Shown piece by piece: positions 29,612-40,212 of a DNA stretch of 64,000 nt. The DNA comes from Serripes groenlandicus (Eukaryota; Mollusca; Bivalvia; Cardiida; Cardiidae): assembly GCA_031761405.1 (NCBI GenBank), contig JASEVX010000114.1:554098-618097 (forward strand), in the 5' to 3' direction. Position 1 is the first letter of the stretch; each line of letters starts with the position of its first letter. The translations under genes were made by a program, and so were the position numbers. The notes below the pieces were generated by a model. It was not told the DNA's origin. It saw nothing but the letters and a program-made list of their open reading frames with translations, and ran no database searches.

Positions 29612-29817
29612 GTGTGAACGTTGGTTCGCCAGGAAACTGGGGAGTACCCCGTATGCGGGCAAGCGCCTAGCTGATCATGATCATTTTGATCAAGGTCTTT
29701 AGACGCTTTATCTTGCGGATTGTGAACGTAAACAAGGGATATAATCCTAATGTATATTAAGTATAGGTGAGTATAAATCTATCGTAAAATTATAACTTGT
29801 AACCAAATTAATTAATT
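29612..29817. repeat. DIRS right inverted terminal repeat
   Basis: Reverse complement of 24628-24812, best between 29641 and 29776. The final ~40 bases (ATCTATCGTAAAATTATAAC onward) are unique to this end and are repeated in complement within the internal complementary region. Confidence 0.9.
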
Positions 29818-29925
29818 GTCATCACTTTCTCAAAGTGGCACGGAGAAATACACGGTTGAGTAACTTTATGTACGGGATTGAGTACACAGTGACCAAGATA
29901 GTCGTTTGACCGGTTTTCATAATTT
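29818..29925. mobile_element. Probable 5' part of the split Tc1-like element
   Basis: This sequence continues the Tc1-like element upstream of its transposase on the minus strand, once the DIRS insertion is removed. ACACAGTGACCAAGATAGTC near 29887 resembles a Tc1-type end (CAGT...), but the partner end is lost, so the boundary is inferred. Confidence 0.4.
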
Positions 29926-29949
29926 TACGCCAAGCATTTAAGAAATTGT

Positions 29950-30693
29950 TGCATATATAGTAAAGAGTTACCTCTCATTACAATACCGGGTCAGTAACAC
30001 AAATAATGGCAGCGCCTTTGATCATATTGTGCAGCATTGATCCATTGGCGTTTAACGCCGTTTTAAACAATATTTCGTTATATCACGGTGGCCAGTTTAC
30101 CTGTTTTTTCCTGGCTTTCTCGAAACATTACTTCACAATTTATATATTCCAAACATGCATGTAGTTGTGTATTGGTCTGCTGTAGAGTTGTACATGTATA
30201 TTGACCAAATTACTATATAGACATATACAAGGGATGGGAACCAATCTAGTCGACAGTGTTAGTTCATGCTAGATGTACATACCTGGAACCAGACTAATAC
30301 ATGCGTCCACCAATAACCCTTTTTGTTATTGTTTCCTTTTAGTTCTTGTCTTCAGCCGTTTTTAATTCATATACCAACACTAGGAGACGCCATTTCGAAT
30401 TTGAAATAAAAGGGTTTTCACGTAGGTTACTTTATTGAAAGAATGTATTGAGTACATTTGAATAATTAACATCTGCGAGTCACATGCAAATGCCAAGTGA
30501 AAACAGATATATGCGACAATGAAACTTAAAACAGAGAAATAAATAAATATAAATTAAATTAGAAATACAAGTTTAAGATAAACAAACTGCTTACCAAAAT
30601 GGGCGCCATTTTCCACGTATAAAAGCTTGTCTTCACAGCCCAATCGTTGCTAACAGTATGGGGGTTCTCACCTTGTGACAATAGAGGATTAGC
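29950..30693. repeat. Duplicate of 15890-16965, with an internal deletion
   Basis: The stretch matches CCGGGTCAGTAACACAAATA, the left part of the SINE (30047-30135), then, after a ~285-base deletion, ATTCCAAACATGCATGTAG through to GACAATAGAGGATTAG. The ATG-GTAAGC arrangement (30613-30595, minus strand) and TATAAAAG are retained. Confidence 0.85.
30047..30135 (-). mobile_element. Truncated SINE
   Basis: Only the left part (3' half) of the SINE at 15987-16264 remains. The tRNA head was removed by the deletion that distinguishes the two duplicates. Confidence 0.8.
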
Positions 30694-31237
30694 GAATACG
30701 TATACAATTTTAACACCTTACTTTTGATAACGGTACATGTATAAACTCTATCTGTGCTATAGAATCTTTTATAAACATAGTGGGAAAAGGGGAAATTTCC
30801 ATAAAAAACAATTTTCTATATTAACAGTAACGTTTTCTGTAGTATGACGAAATCGTTTATCAATTCATCCAAAGCTCCAATTCTTTTTTCCATTATGTCC
30901 CAGAGCTGGACAAAAAATTCAATGAACTGGTTCCTCGTTATACATAGTTTTCATGTTTCCCGAGCGAGACAGTCGTAATGGATAAGACTCCACAATCCTG
31001 AGCCCATATTGAGGGAAATCTATTACTATCGTTTTTGTAGTCTTCGGCATGAATCGGTCGTAAATCGACCAATTCCGTATATACTCCAGAGTGTTGTTGT
31101 TTTGTTTGTATTATACAACGATCGACATTACAGATCCAGATTATAGTGCGCAAACTATAAACACCAATCTGAATTATATTTCACTATATATAAAACTTCC
31201 AAATGGCTTAATATGATGCCTTACTTAAATCTTACCC
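30694..31237. other. No gene or known repeat seen
   Basis: The sequence is of mixed composition. A minus-strand frame of 71 codons (30938-31153) shows no domain. Around 30785, GGGAAAAGGGGAAATTTCC is a weak echo of the TTAA-type MITE interior. Confidence 0.4.
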
Positions 31238-31445
31238 ACAACCCACATACATACGCTTTCTGACGCCTCTGCAGCAGACGACTTTTGAAAACGTTGTGGC
31301 AAAAGTAAAAATTGCTCATTACGAGCAATTTCTCCTTTTGCCACAATGTTTTCAACTCTATTCAATTTTTCAACTCTCATTTATAGAAAGTTTCCATAAT
31401 TTGACTAACTGTGTTTTTTTAATGTCGCCTGCTGCATATTTACAC
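31238..31445. mobile_element. TTAA-type MITE with decayed ends
   Basis: GACGCCTCTGCAGCAGACGA, then a long hairpin: GTTGTGGCAAAAGTAAAAAT pairs with ATTTCTCCTTTTGCCACAAT around TGCTCATTACGAGCA. The terminal CCCTTTCCC has become CCCACAACCCAC. Confidence 0.75.
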
Positions 31446-31684
31446 GATACAAGATATTAATTTCGCAATTTAGGTCACTGGCCCATAATACAGTGTAGTG
31501 AAAGTCTACTTTACACTACAAATGGAGACATGGAGTACTGGTACAGCAACCAATTATGACACTGAAAATTGTAGTGAAGATTGTAGTGTTCACCGTAGAG
31601 ATTCAGTGGGCCACTTTTTCGCGAGAAGTGGATGAGGCAATTTCATTGGCCGCTCCTAAGGCAAGGTCGTCCGAGGGAGGCTTG

Positions 31685-31815
31685 GGTTTGGATCAGCAAT
31701 GCCCGTTGGGGGACAAAACGACGAGCCGACGGGTAGCTGAGAAAGACCCAAGATGCCCTGGAGTGGCCACGCTGGGGGACAAAACGACGAGCCGGCGTGG
31801 GGAGCACTCTAAACC
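31685..31815 (+). repeat. Short direct duplication within the LTR remnant
   Basis: GGGGGACAAAACGACGAGCC occurs twice, near 31708 and 31769, in the same reading frame and about 61 bases apart. It makes the local open frame look repetitive (GDKTTSRR twice). Confidence 0.7.
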
Positions 31816-31889
31816 GTTAGACGGATTACAGGATGACACTACGCCCCAGCGGATGGGGTGTGCTGAGCGTCCTGGGATTTGGAGAATAA

Positions 31890-32095
31890 GTCCAATGGAC
31901 GATCATTTCCCACTGAGATGTGGATAACCATGGGCACGTTACAAAGGAGGTATAGTCCAGAGCCAGGATAAGATAACATTGGCAAGAGAGTCTTTCAGTA
32001 GAATTGTAGTACCCGTGAGAGTTCGGGGAAAAACATCTGAGTACCTGTTTGAATTCAGGGAATATCATGTTAGCCCAAGGAGAGGAGTGGTTTAA
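31890..32095 (+). pseudogene. Remnant of an LTR-retrotransposon pol (protease to RT linker)
   Basis: The frame ending at 32095 encodes ITLARESFSRIVVPVRVRGK, then SEYLFEF and REYHVSPRRGVV. An upstream piece in another frame ends in HFPLRCG. The order (IPLRC, then a basic YSPEP-like stretch, ITLARE, VPVRVRGK) is what I recall following the aspartic protease in Ty3-like elements of molluscs. No RT or integrase motifs are visible downstream, and stops are frequent. Assignment is by recalled pattern only. Confidence 0.4.
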
Positions 32096-32099
32096 GTTG

Positions 32100-33670
32100 A
32101 AACAATATCCGGAGGCCATCTTAGGGATTCCACCTGGGGTCAGTGGGGTAGGATATGACACTGGCTCATGCGGGAATCTCGCCTTATGGATGGGAGACTG
32201 GTAATTGTTTCAAAACAGATCAACCGTCACACAAAAAGGAGTTTAGAATCATGAATGGGGTTGATTGCATCGAAGAGGCAGTACTGTCATCTACAAGATC
32301 GTTGAGTGTGTGCCAGATAAACAGATTGAGTCGGCTTTGGATGTTTATTTTAGTATTTCAAGAATGCTGTAACCGTCAGATTGTTAGACATGAGGCGCAA
32401 CATTGTTCCAGGGCCCGGAATGGTGTTTGAAAGAAACTAATGTCGAAGTCGAGATCTGGCGAAGTATTGACTGAGAATGTACTTTACATCACAAGATCCA
32501 ATAAGAAGGAAACTGAACATCCGGGGCGACCAATATAGACCTTCTGACACAGAAGTACAGAGATGACAGTATAGCCTACAGAAAAGAGGGCATATTAAGT
32601 ACAAAAATGACTAGCCGGTTACAAACTGACCATTTCGCTTGATATGCCAGATAATCAACCCGTATGGTAAATTAAATAGACCAAGAACCATGATGCGAGT
32701 AAGATACAAATTATCTGGCTTAAAACATGGGCTTGGTTTTTTTTTAGGAAGTCATTGGTGTGCTTCATAGCATTTTCACGAAGACAGGGATGCTATGCAG
32801 CAAAAATGGTGCAACTGCTAAGAGGGCATGGTACAACACAAGTCATCGAAATGGTACAACAACCTGGTTTGGTGATGCTGCAATGTAGGGCTGAGAGGCA
32901 TTCTCCCGGGTTGGGTCTAATGATAAAACCGGGGGGAGTGTAGTGAAAGTCTTTGTGTTTTAGACCATTCCTTTTGGTCAGTTGTTTATGTCCAGAAAAC
33001 TCTGGTTCCCAGTTTAGAGGAACCAGCCAACCATGTGACATTTACATGGCCCACTTGGACCAAGGCAGCTAAGCAGTACAGACGTGTGTTACTTAGACTG
33101 ATGACTGAGACAGACAAGACTCTTTAAGACCAAGCAAATGATAATATAATGCAGGTTATAGTGTTAGCTACGGGTGAGTGACACTTCAACAGCATACTAT
33201 TAATTGTATACAATACAAATATATTTTAATTGCAATTATGTACATATAGTACAAATAGCAAAATATAGAAGTACACAGGCTATTGGTGATGTTGTAGTTT
33301 TCAATATGTCAGATAGCGTGGAGAAGATAGATTTGTTGTTAAATGATCTAAATTCCATATGAATATAAGTATTAACGGTTTAACACATTGTGTATAAAAC
33401 ATAGCTTAAAAGGTTAAATATTGTATACTTTCAGAGAAATAGTGTATTCTAAATCCACCAGCAGTAGACAGTGGCCTAATACACAGTATGCCGTACGTAA
33501 ACACAGAAAGGTGTCAGTTATTAAGGCTTTAGTTTATTTGTATCAGGGACAAAATTGTACTGAGACTAATAATTGATATAAAAATGTTTAACAAAATATA
33601 AAAATGTGTATCAAAGCTCTGTTCAAACTTCTTTGAAGGCTATATTAACAAGTATTAGACATGCTTGGTT
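32100..33670. other. Decayed retroelement interior and flank, no gene
   Basis: Apart from the polypurine tract and LTR start noted at 32925-32952, I see only short frames without domains. From 33200 the sequence becomes AT-rich. Confidence 0.45.
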
Positions 33671-33673
33671 AAC

Positions 33674-33885
33674 GTATATTATCAAGTTAAAGCTATGTTA
33701 GAGATTATTGGAAAGCGTGTATTGTCAAGTTTAAGCTAAGGGATTCTTGGGAAGAGTATATTGTCAAGTTTAAGCTAAGGGATTCTTAGAAAGCGTATAT
33801 TAACAAGCTTTAGCTAAGTTAGAGATTATTGTGAAGTGTATATTGTCAAGTTTAAGCTAAAGCATTCTTGGAAAGCGTATATTAA
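33674..33885. repeat. ~53-bp minisatellite, about four units
   Basis: Units alternate between TATATTGTCAAGTTTAAGCT with GGGATTCTTGGAAAGCG and a variant with AGCTAAGTTAGAGATTATTG. The units are diverged by several bases each. Confidence 0.8.
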
Positions 33886-34157
33886 ATAAGAGTGTAAACT
33901 AATTAGACTGTTATATTAGAGATTATTGTGGAACTCACTGTAGATTTACTCTGTATATATCGTCACACTGTTAATATTTATACAGTATATATATATGTAT
34001 GTATGTATGTAAATGCTTTCATTTATGTTTATTAAGGTGTACAGTAAGTACCAAATGTACAAAAATGCCCCGAAATTTCATTTCCTAACAAGTATTGTTA
34101 GTCAGCAAAGTAACTATTTATGTCAACTTCATCCTTTACTCAAATATAGTCCTCCTT

Positions 34158-34900
34158 TCACTTTTCTGCTCACCTGTGCACGAAGTGCTCAAGGTGAGCT
34201 ATTGTGATCACATTGTGTCAGGCGTCCGTCCGGTGTGCATCTTCAACAATTGCCTTGTTAACATTCTACAGGCTACATTTTGCATAAGATCATCATGAAA
34301 GTTTATCAGAACATCAAAGCTTGGATGAGTTCGAAACTGAACCATATGAGGTCAAAAACTAGGTCACTAGGTCAAATTGAAGGAAACTCGTTAACACTCT
34401 GAAGGCCACATTTTCAAATTGAGCATGTTGAAACTTAATCAGAATCTGTGTCGTTATGATATGTAGATCAATTACGAAAATGGGTAATTTCGGATCAAAA
34501 AGTATGTCACTAGGTCAAATTGAAGGAAAATCTTTTTAACACTATAGAGGCTGCAATTTTTGCTTCAGCAGTTTAAAATTTTGTTAGAATGTTTTTTTCT
34601 TAATGATATTTAGGTCATGTTCGAATATAGGTCATATTGGTTCAGAAACTAGGTCACTAGGTCAAAATGAAGTGAAATCTTTTTAAAACTGTTTCTTAAT
34701 TATATTTAGGTCATGTTCGAATATAAGTCATATTGGTTCCGAAACTAGGTCACTAGGTCAAAATGAAGTGAAATCCTGTTAAAACTGTAGAAGCCGCAAT
34801 TTTTGCTTCAGCAGCTTAAAATTTTATCAGAATGTTTATCTAAATGATAACTAGGCAAAGCTGGAATATCTATGGAAAATCTTTTAAACACTCGGGTGTT
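34158..34900. repeat. Bivalve-type dispersed repeat with TCACTAGGTCA blocks
   Basis: It begins with a hairpin, GCTCACCT paired with AGGTGAGC, around CGAAGTGCTCA. Inside are successive ~130-170-bp units, each with AACTAGGTCACTAGGTCAAA and GAAATCTTTTTAAAACTG. I recall this arrangement from other bivalve genomes. There is no coding sequence. Confidence 0.7.
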
Positions 34901-34913
34901 CATAATGGAACTA

Positions 34914-35390
<477 letters not shown>

Positions 35391-35625
35391 CTGATTGGAG
35401 TTTAATGTTATTTTCAGTGGTATTTCAGCTATATCAAGGCACCCGGCTTTCTCACACCAGAACTCCCCACAACATTCTTTCCAGACAACTGTTTACCTTT
35501 TCACATATAAGATTTAGCTCATTGGATGCATTGGTGGAAGACGAACAACGCTAGTCACATTGCCTTCTATCATCGTAAAGAATATATGACGGATGCGAGC
35601 TTCAAACCCACGACCTTATGAGTGA
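35391..35625 (-). mobile_element. SINE, old copy
   Basis: GTCTGATTGGAGTTTAATGT begins the left side. ATATCAAGGCACCCGGCTTT and GGTGGAAGACGAACAACGCT match the body of the other SINEs. The tRNA-like head is barely recognisable (CGAGCTTCAAACCCACGACC). Confidence 0.65.
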
Positions 35626-35734
35626 TACAAATCTTTGGAAGGTATTGGTTTACCTGTCTTTAGCAAAGTGTACTATGTCGGTTACCAAAGAAAGATGATA
35701 CGATATCAATATTCATAAAGGGGTACCATATGTT

Positions 35735-35998
35735 TGATTGATAGATTGATTGATTGGGGTTTAACGCCGTTTTCAAAAAAGTTTGAGTCAAATCACGTCG
35801 ACCAGTTCACCTACTCATGTGTTTCCTGGTTTTAACACCAGTACTCCACACAGCATACCTGCCAAGCAACTAGCTGCCTTTAAACATAGACTGTTAGCCC
35901 ATTGGTGAAAGACGAATGACGCTTGCCACAGTGACTTTTGTCACATCTCCTCGATTGACAACCAGCGTCGCTACCAACTGAGCAACCGGTGCGCGGGG
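35735..35998 (-). mobile_element. SINE with (TCAA)n tail
   Basis: The left side has TTGATTGATTGGGGTTTAAC. The body matches 7325-7617. The head keeps the A-box side (complement of TACCAACTGAGCAACCGG) but lacks the B-box part. GGGGTACCA at about 35719 and GGGGTTACCA at about 35995 may be the target duplication. Confidence 0.75.
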
Positions 35999-36181
35999 TT
36001 ACCACCTGTATCAACATTGTATTTTCTAGTGTGATAGTCTAAATGATGTAGTTTAACTTCCGCGGTCAGTTATGTTTTTCGCAAGAAATTCCAATAACCA
36101 AACTTATCTTATCTTTGGAGGTTGTTGAAATAAGAATAGAATAGAATAAATTTTATCAACTAATACAACATACATGTAACT

Positions 36182-37140
36182 CGTCATACAAATCATCTCG
36201 GGGCTACATGTAGTTTAATGACCGTTGAATCATATTTCATCTATATCTTAAGGGCTAGTTTAATGAGCGCTTATATCATATTTCATCTAAATTTCTAAAA
36301 CTAAATTTCGGGGGCTAGTTTAATGACCGCTCCGATCATATTTCATCTTTATCTCGGTTGCAAGTTTAATGACCGCTCCGATCATATTTCACCTATATCT
36401 CGAGGGCCAGTTTAATGACCACTTCGATCATATTTCATCTATATCTCAAGGGCTTGGTTAATGACCGCTTATATCATAGTCCATCTAGATCTCGGGGGCT
36501 AGTTTAATGACCGCTTCGGTCATATTTCACCTATATCTCGGGGGTTAGTTTAATGACCGCTAAATCACATTTCATCTATATCTCAGGGGCTAATTCAATG
36601 ACCGCTTATATCATAATCCATCTAGATCTCGGGGCTAGTTTTATGACCGCTTAGTTCATAGTCAATTTGTATCTCAGGGGCTAGTATAATGACCGCTTAG
36701 TTCATAGTCAATCTGTATCTCAGGGGCTAGTTTAATGACCGCTTAGATCATATACCATCTAGATCTCGGGACTAGTTTAATGACCGCTTAGTTCATAGTC
36801 AATCTGTATTTCAGGGGCTAGTTTATTGACCGCTTAGTTTATAGTCAATCTATATCTTAGGGGTTAGTTAAATGACCGCTTAGATCATAGTCAATCTGTA
36901 TCTCAGGGGCTAGTTTAATGACCGCTTAGATCGTCAATCTGTATCTCAGGGGCTAGTTTAATGACCACTTAGATCATATACCATCTATATCTTGGGGCTA
37001 GTTTAATGACCGCTTAGTTCATAGTCAATCTATATCTCAGGGACTAGTTTAATGACTGCTTAGATCATAGACCATGTAGATCTCGTGGCTAATTTAATGA
37101 CCGATTCGGTAATATTTCATCTATATCTCGGGTCTTGTTA
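36182..37140. repeat. ~48-bp minisatellite, about 20 units
   Basis: Each unit contains GGGGCTAGTTTAATGACCGC followed by a variable CATATTTCATCTATATCTC or CATAGTCAATCTGTATCTC half. Two sub-types run in blocks (the TTTCATC form mostly left, the GTCAATC form mostly right), which indicates local expansion. The array ends after a last diverged unit near 37135. Confidence 0.9.
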
Positions 37141-37740
37141 AAAGGTGTCGGCTTAAGGGAATCGCCATATTTAATGAAACTCCTAATGGGCGATGTTCTT
37201 GTTACACTTCTAATTCATAGGCAAACAGAACTGACACTGTGAAATATCTTCTTTCATAAGCAATAAGCGCAATCTGACATCAATAGCTTAAAATATGGTT
37301 TATATTCTGCAGGTAAAGTGGCACCTGCTTGCTATGATAAACTTTCATTCAACTACGTTCATGTATAAGGCGTTATAATTTACAGCAAGGGTATATAAAA
37401 CAGGCCATACCAAGGATTACAATAACGTTTTATTACTTCTTTCTGTATTAAGATAATTTATAAATCCTGTTAAATCTATTACAAGTTCCATTAAATTATA
37501 AAAGAAACATAAGACAGTAATAAAACAAGTTAAATCGTTGAAATTAGATTTACCGTCAAAGCGAAATTGTTAAAAAGAACACTTGGACCACCTTGGTAAA
37601 CCAATTCATTAAACAAAACATATATATGGCTGGTGTCAGGATAAATGCGCAAATAGTACTGATAAATACCCAGGACACGCCGTGATATAACTGAACAAGA
37701 GGTCCAAAAGGTCCAGCATAGCTCCACCGCATTAGGCAAC
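37141..37740. other. No gene seen
   Basis: This looks like a single-copy AT-rich stretch. The 70-codon minus-strand frame at 37530-37742 has no domain. Confidence 0.4.
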
Positions 37741-38050
37741 AAGAATTATTTCTACAAAATTATTTTAACATATTTCACATACTTTCGGAGAAGAAGATTT
37801 TGAAAGTATTCACTATAGCCGTATAAGGCAAAACATCGCCGCCCCATGGTAGCATTGTTTTTAAACCAATCAACACAGCTTGAAGGAATTCCTACACAAT
37901 TTTTTGGAAATCGGCAAGATACTTCCGGAGAAGATTTTTAAAGTTTTCATTTTAGCCATATAAAGCAAAAAAGACCCATCCCCTGGCGGCCATTTTGTTC
38001 GACCAATCATAATGGCTTGAAGGAATCTGATAGAGTGTTACCAAAGGAAC
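37741..38050. repeat. Dispersed repeat, two ~135-bp units
   Basis: Two units share TTCGGAGAAGATTTTAAAGT-like, TTAGCCATATAAAGCAAAA-like, CCATTTTGTTCGACCAATCA-like and GGCTTGAAGGAAT blocks. The pattern resembles a repeat I recall from bivalves. No coding sequence is seen. Confidence 0.6.
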
Positions 38051-38055
38051 AGTTC

Positions 38056-40212
38056 TTATATAAGGTAAAATTGTCAAAACATAGAGAACCGTGGGCCATG
38101 TAAATATTATAACCTGGTCAGATAAGGTTTTTGAAATGTATCTGAATGAAAGACAATAATTGAAAGGATTAGGTTGGTAATTTATAGGCAAATTAAGTGA
38201 CCATTTTTCGGCTCAGCTTTGCGCATTGTCAAGTTACCTAATATATGAATAAATACCTGTAATAGTTAGGTAAAGTATCCTTGTAGATGCAACGAGCCTT
38301 CAATTTTCAAGTACATGCATACATCCAGTGCAAATTACTTAAAACCACAGTGGTGTTAATCAAAAATAAAATGTCCTATTGTGTGTAATCACAACAATAT
38401 AATACCTATTTAAAGGTTGGGTGTCCAATACAAACCATGGTGAGATAAAATTGACATGACTGTTATAAAAACACTCAGTTCATTAAACCATATATACACA
38501 ATACATATGTTTATCTAGTGCTTTTAAAAGTAATATAAAACTGTTGTTATGGAGAATGGATTATTTTAAGTTACGTTACACAAAAATAACATTATCTTAT
38601 TTCATAATAGTGAAGATCCTGATCAGTATGCACATATACAGTATGATCAGGGTATTCACTGTTAGAACATAAGAGAATGTTAGTTTTCTGTGACATACCT
38701 GAAATCATCTATATCACATAAACAGCATAATTGTATGTTGCTTTAGCACTAGATAAACATATTTATTGTGTATCTGTGCCTCAATGAACTGAGTGTGTTT
38801 ATATAACAGTTGACTTGTGTACATTTTATCCCCCAATGTTTGTATTAGACGCACACCTTTAAATAGGTCTAATTTAGTTAATTTAGTAAACACACCATAA
38901 ACATATATTTTTTTGATTAACACATCCATGTTTGTAAAAGATTTACACAGGATGCATGCATGAATTTGAAAATCGAAGGCTCGTTGAATCTACAAGGATA
39001 CTTTACCTAACTATTACAGGTATTTATTTATATATTAGGAAACTTAACAATGTGCAAAGCTGAGCCGAAAAATGGTCACTTAATTTGCCTATAAATTACC
39101 AACCTTATCCTTTCAATTATTTTCTTTCATTCAGATACATTTCAAAAAGCTTATCTGACCAGGTTATAATAGTTACATGGCCCACGGTTCTCTATGTTTT
39201 GACAATTTTACCTTATATACCCCACCCACTCATTTTCTAATTTCAGCCATGACATAGTCCTTAAAACAACAGCATATATCCAACTAACTAACTTAAGTAA
39301 ATTCATAAAGATTCTCCTAGATGAAAGTAATACAAAATATAGGAACATGTGATATACTACCTATAGCATTTATTTGTCCAAAAAAAAGGGAAAAAAAAGA
39401 AAATTGTAAAAGTTATGTATCAAATAATACATATTACTGAAAATGCAGTATTCATTGTTTAATAACACTTTATGTTGCAAAGTGAAATGTTAACAGTATG
39501 TTTCTGAAACAAAATGTAATATAGATGGACATGAATCATCTAAATAAATCCAGTAATATGAAATGAATTGTCCAATGATGTTTTACATTTCGTTTCGGTA
39601 AAGCACGAAAGTGCCAAACACATAAATAATTATAATATCACGCAGATAGTCAAAATTCAGGCAATATTACAATTATCAACTTACCTCGTTGTGATTGGTT
39701 ATTAAATCCGATAAGAAATTGCGAATGAAAGCGAAGTGAATCAACAATAATCAAATGAATAAATGTACACTTATACAACAACTTTAAATCAATGAGAATT
39801 TTCACACTGTATCGCTGCAGTAAACTGTAAAAACTCATGTATTTATCGTGGAAGTCATGCCGAACACGTGCGAGATACTATGTATAGGATAAACCCTTAA
39901 TAATATAAAACTAGCAATAACAGTTAAATTTACATATACCATTGAATGAATTAGTTCTCTACTGTCAACCAATATTTTAAACTCATTCATGCAATAAAAC
40001 CGTTATTTTGTCCAGCAAACAGTTTCATTCGAGTGTTCTGTTTACTATGTCTTAAGATTGAACAATTACTAATTGATATTTTCCCAAATAATTCAAATAA
40101 ATAGCAATTTCCCCTTTGGCCACAATGTTTTCAAAAGTCGTCTGCTGCTATTGCGTTAAAATGCGTCTGCAGGTGGAAAAGGGTTAAAACGGCGAAGAGA
40201 ACATATAACAGC
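38056..40212. repeat. Segmental duplication, copy 2 (first half)
   Basis: Nearly identical to 17293-19455, including the fold-back (left arm about 38056-38530, right arm about 38745-39262, central hairpin 38609-38660), the spacer with the 62-codon frame (39650-39838, minus) and the MITE fragment. The left junction lies inside the fold-back's left arm, so the duplication or a later deletion removed that arm's outer ~45 bases. Confidence 0.9.

Larger units (their letters stand above)
24628..29817 (+). mobile_element. DIRS-type tyrosine-recombinase retrotransposon, structurally complete
   Basis: The ends are inverted repeats (24628-24812 and about 29612-29817). Just inside the right repeat is an internal complementary region (29472-29571). 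Its first half is the complement of the left end and its second half the complement of the right end, joined through a shared ATT. That arrangement is diagnostic of DIRS1-group elements, which replicate through a circle and integrate by a tyrosine recombinase without duplicating the target. ATT stands at both element edges (24628-24630 and 29815-29817). Gene order is gag-like, then RT/RNase H/methylase-like, with the recombinase in a different, overlapping frame. Two gag frameshifts and one RNase H change suggest that it is no longer autonomous. It interrupts a Tc1-like element. Confidence 0.95.
31494..33200 (+). mobile_element. Collapsed LTR retrotransposon remnant
   Basis: TGTAGTGAAAGTCT occurs at 31494 and again at 32939. 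The second occurrence directly follows a polypurine tract (AAAACCGGGGGGAG, 32925-32938), as a 3' LTR should. The first reaches CACTACA after only 27 bases, as if the 5' LTR had lost its middle. The interior is GC-richer than its surroundings and holds a pol remnant near 31890-32095. The end of the 3' LTR was not found. The right boundary given is approximate. Confidence 0.55.

Noticed and set aside
31556..31927. 123-codon frame with GDKTTSRR repeats as a gene
   Set aside because: It lies in the LTR remnant, and the repeat comes from a 61-base duplication. No recognisable gag domain (no CCHC knuckle) was found.
32793..33041. 82-codon minus-strand frame across the polypurine tract
   Set aside because: It spans the LTR boundary on the wrong strand for the element and has no domain.
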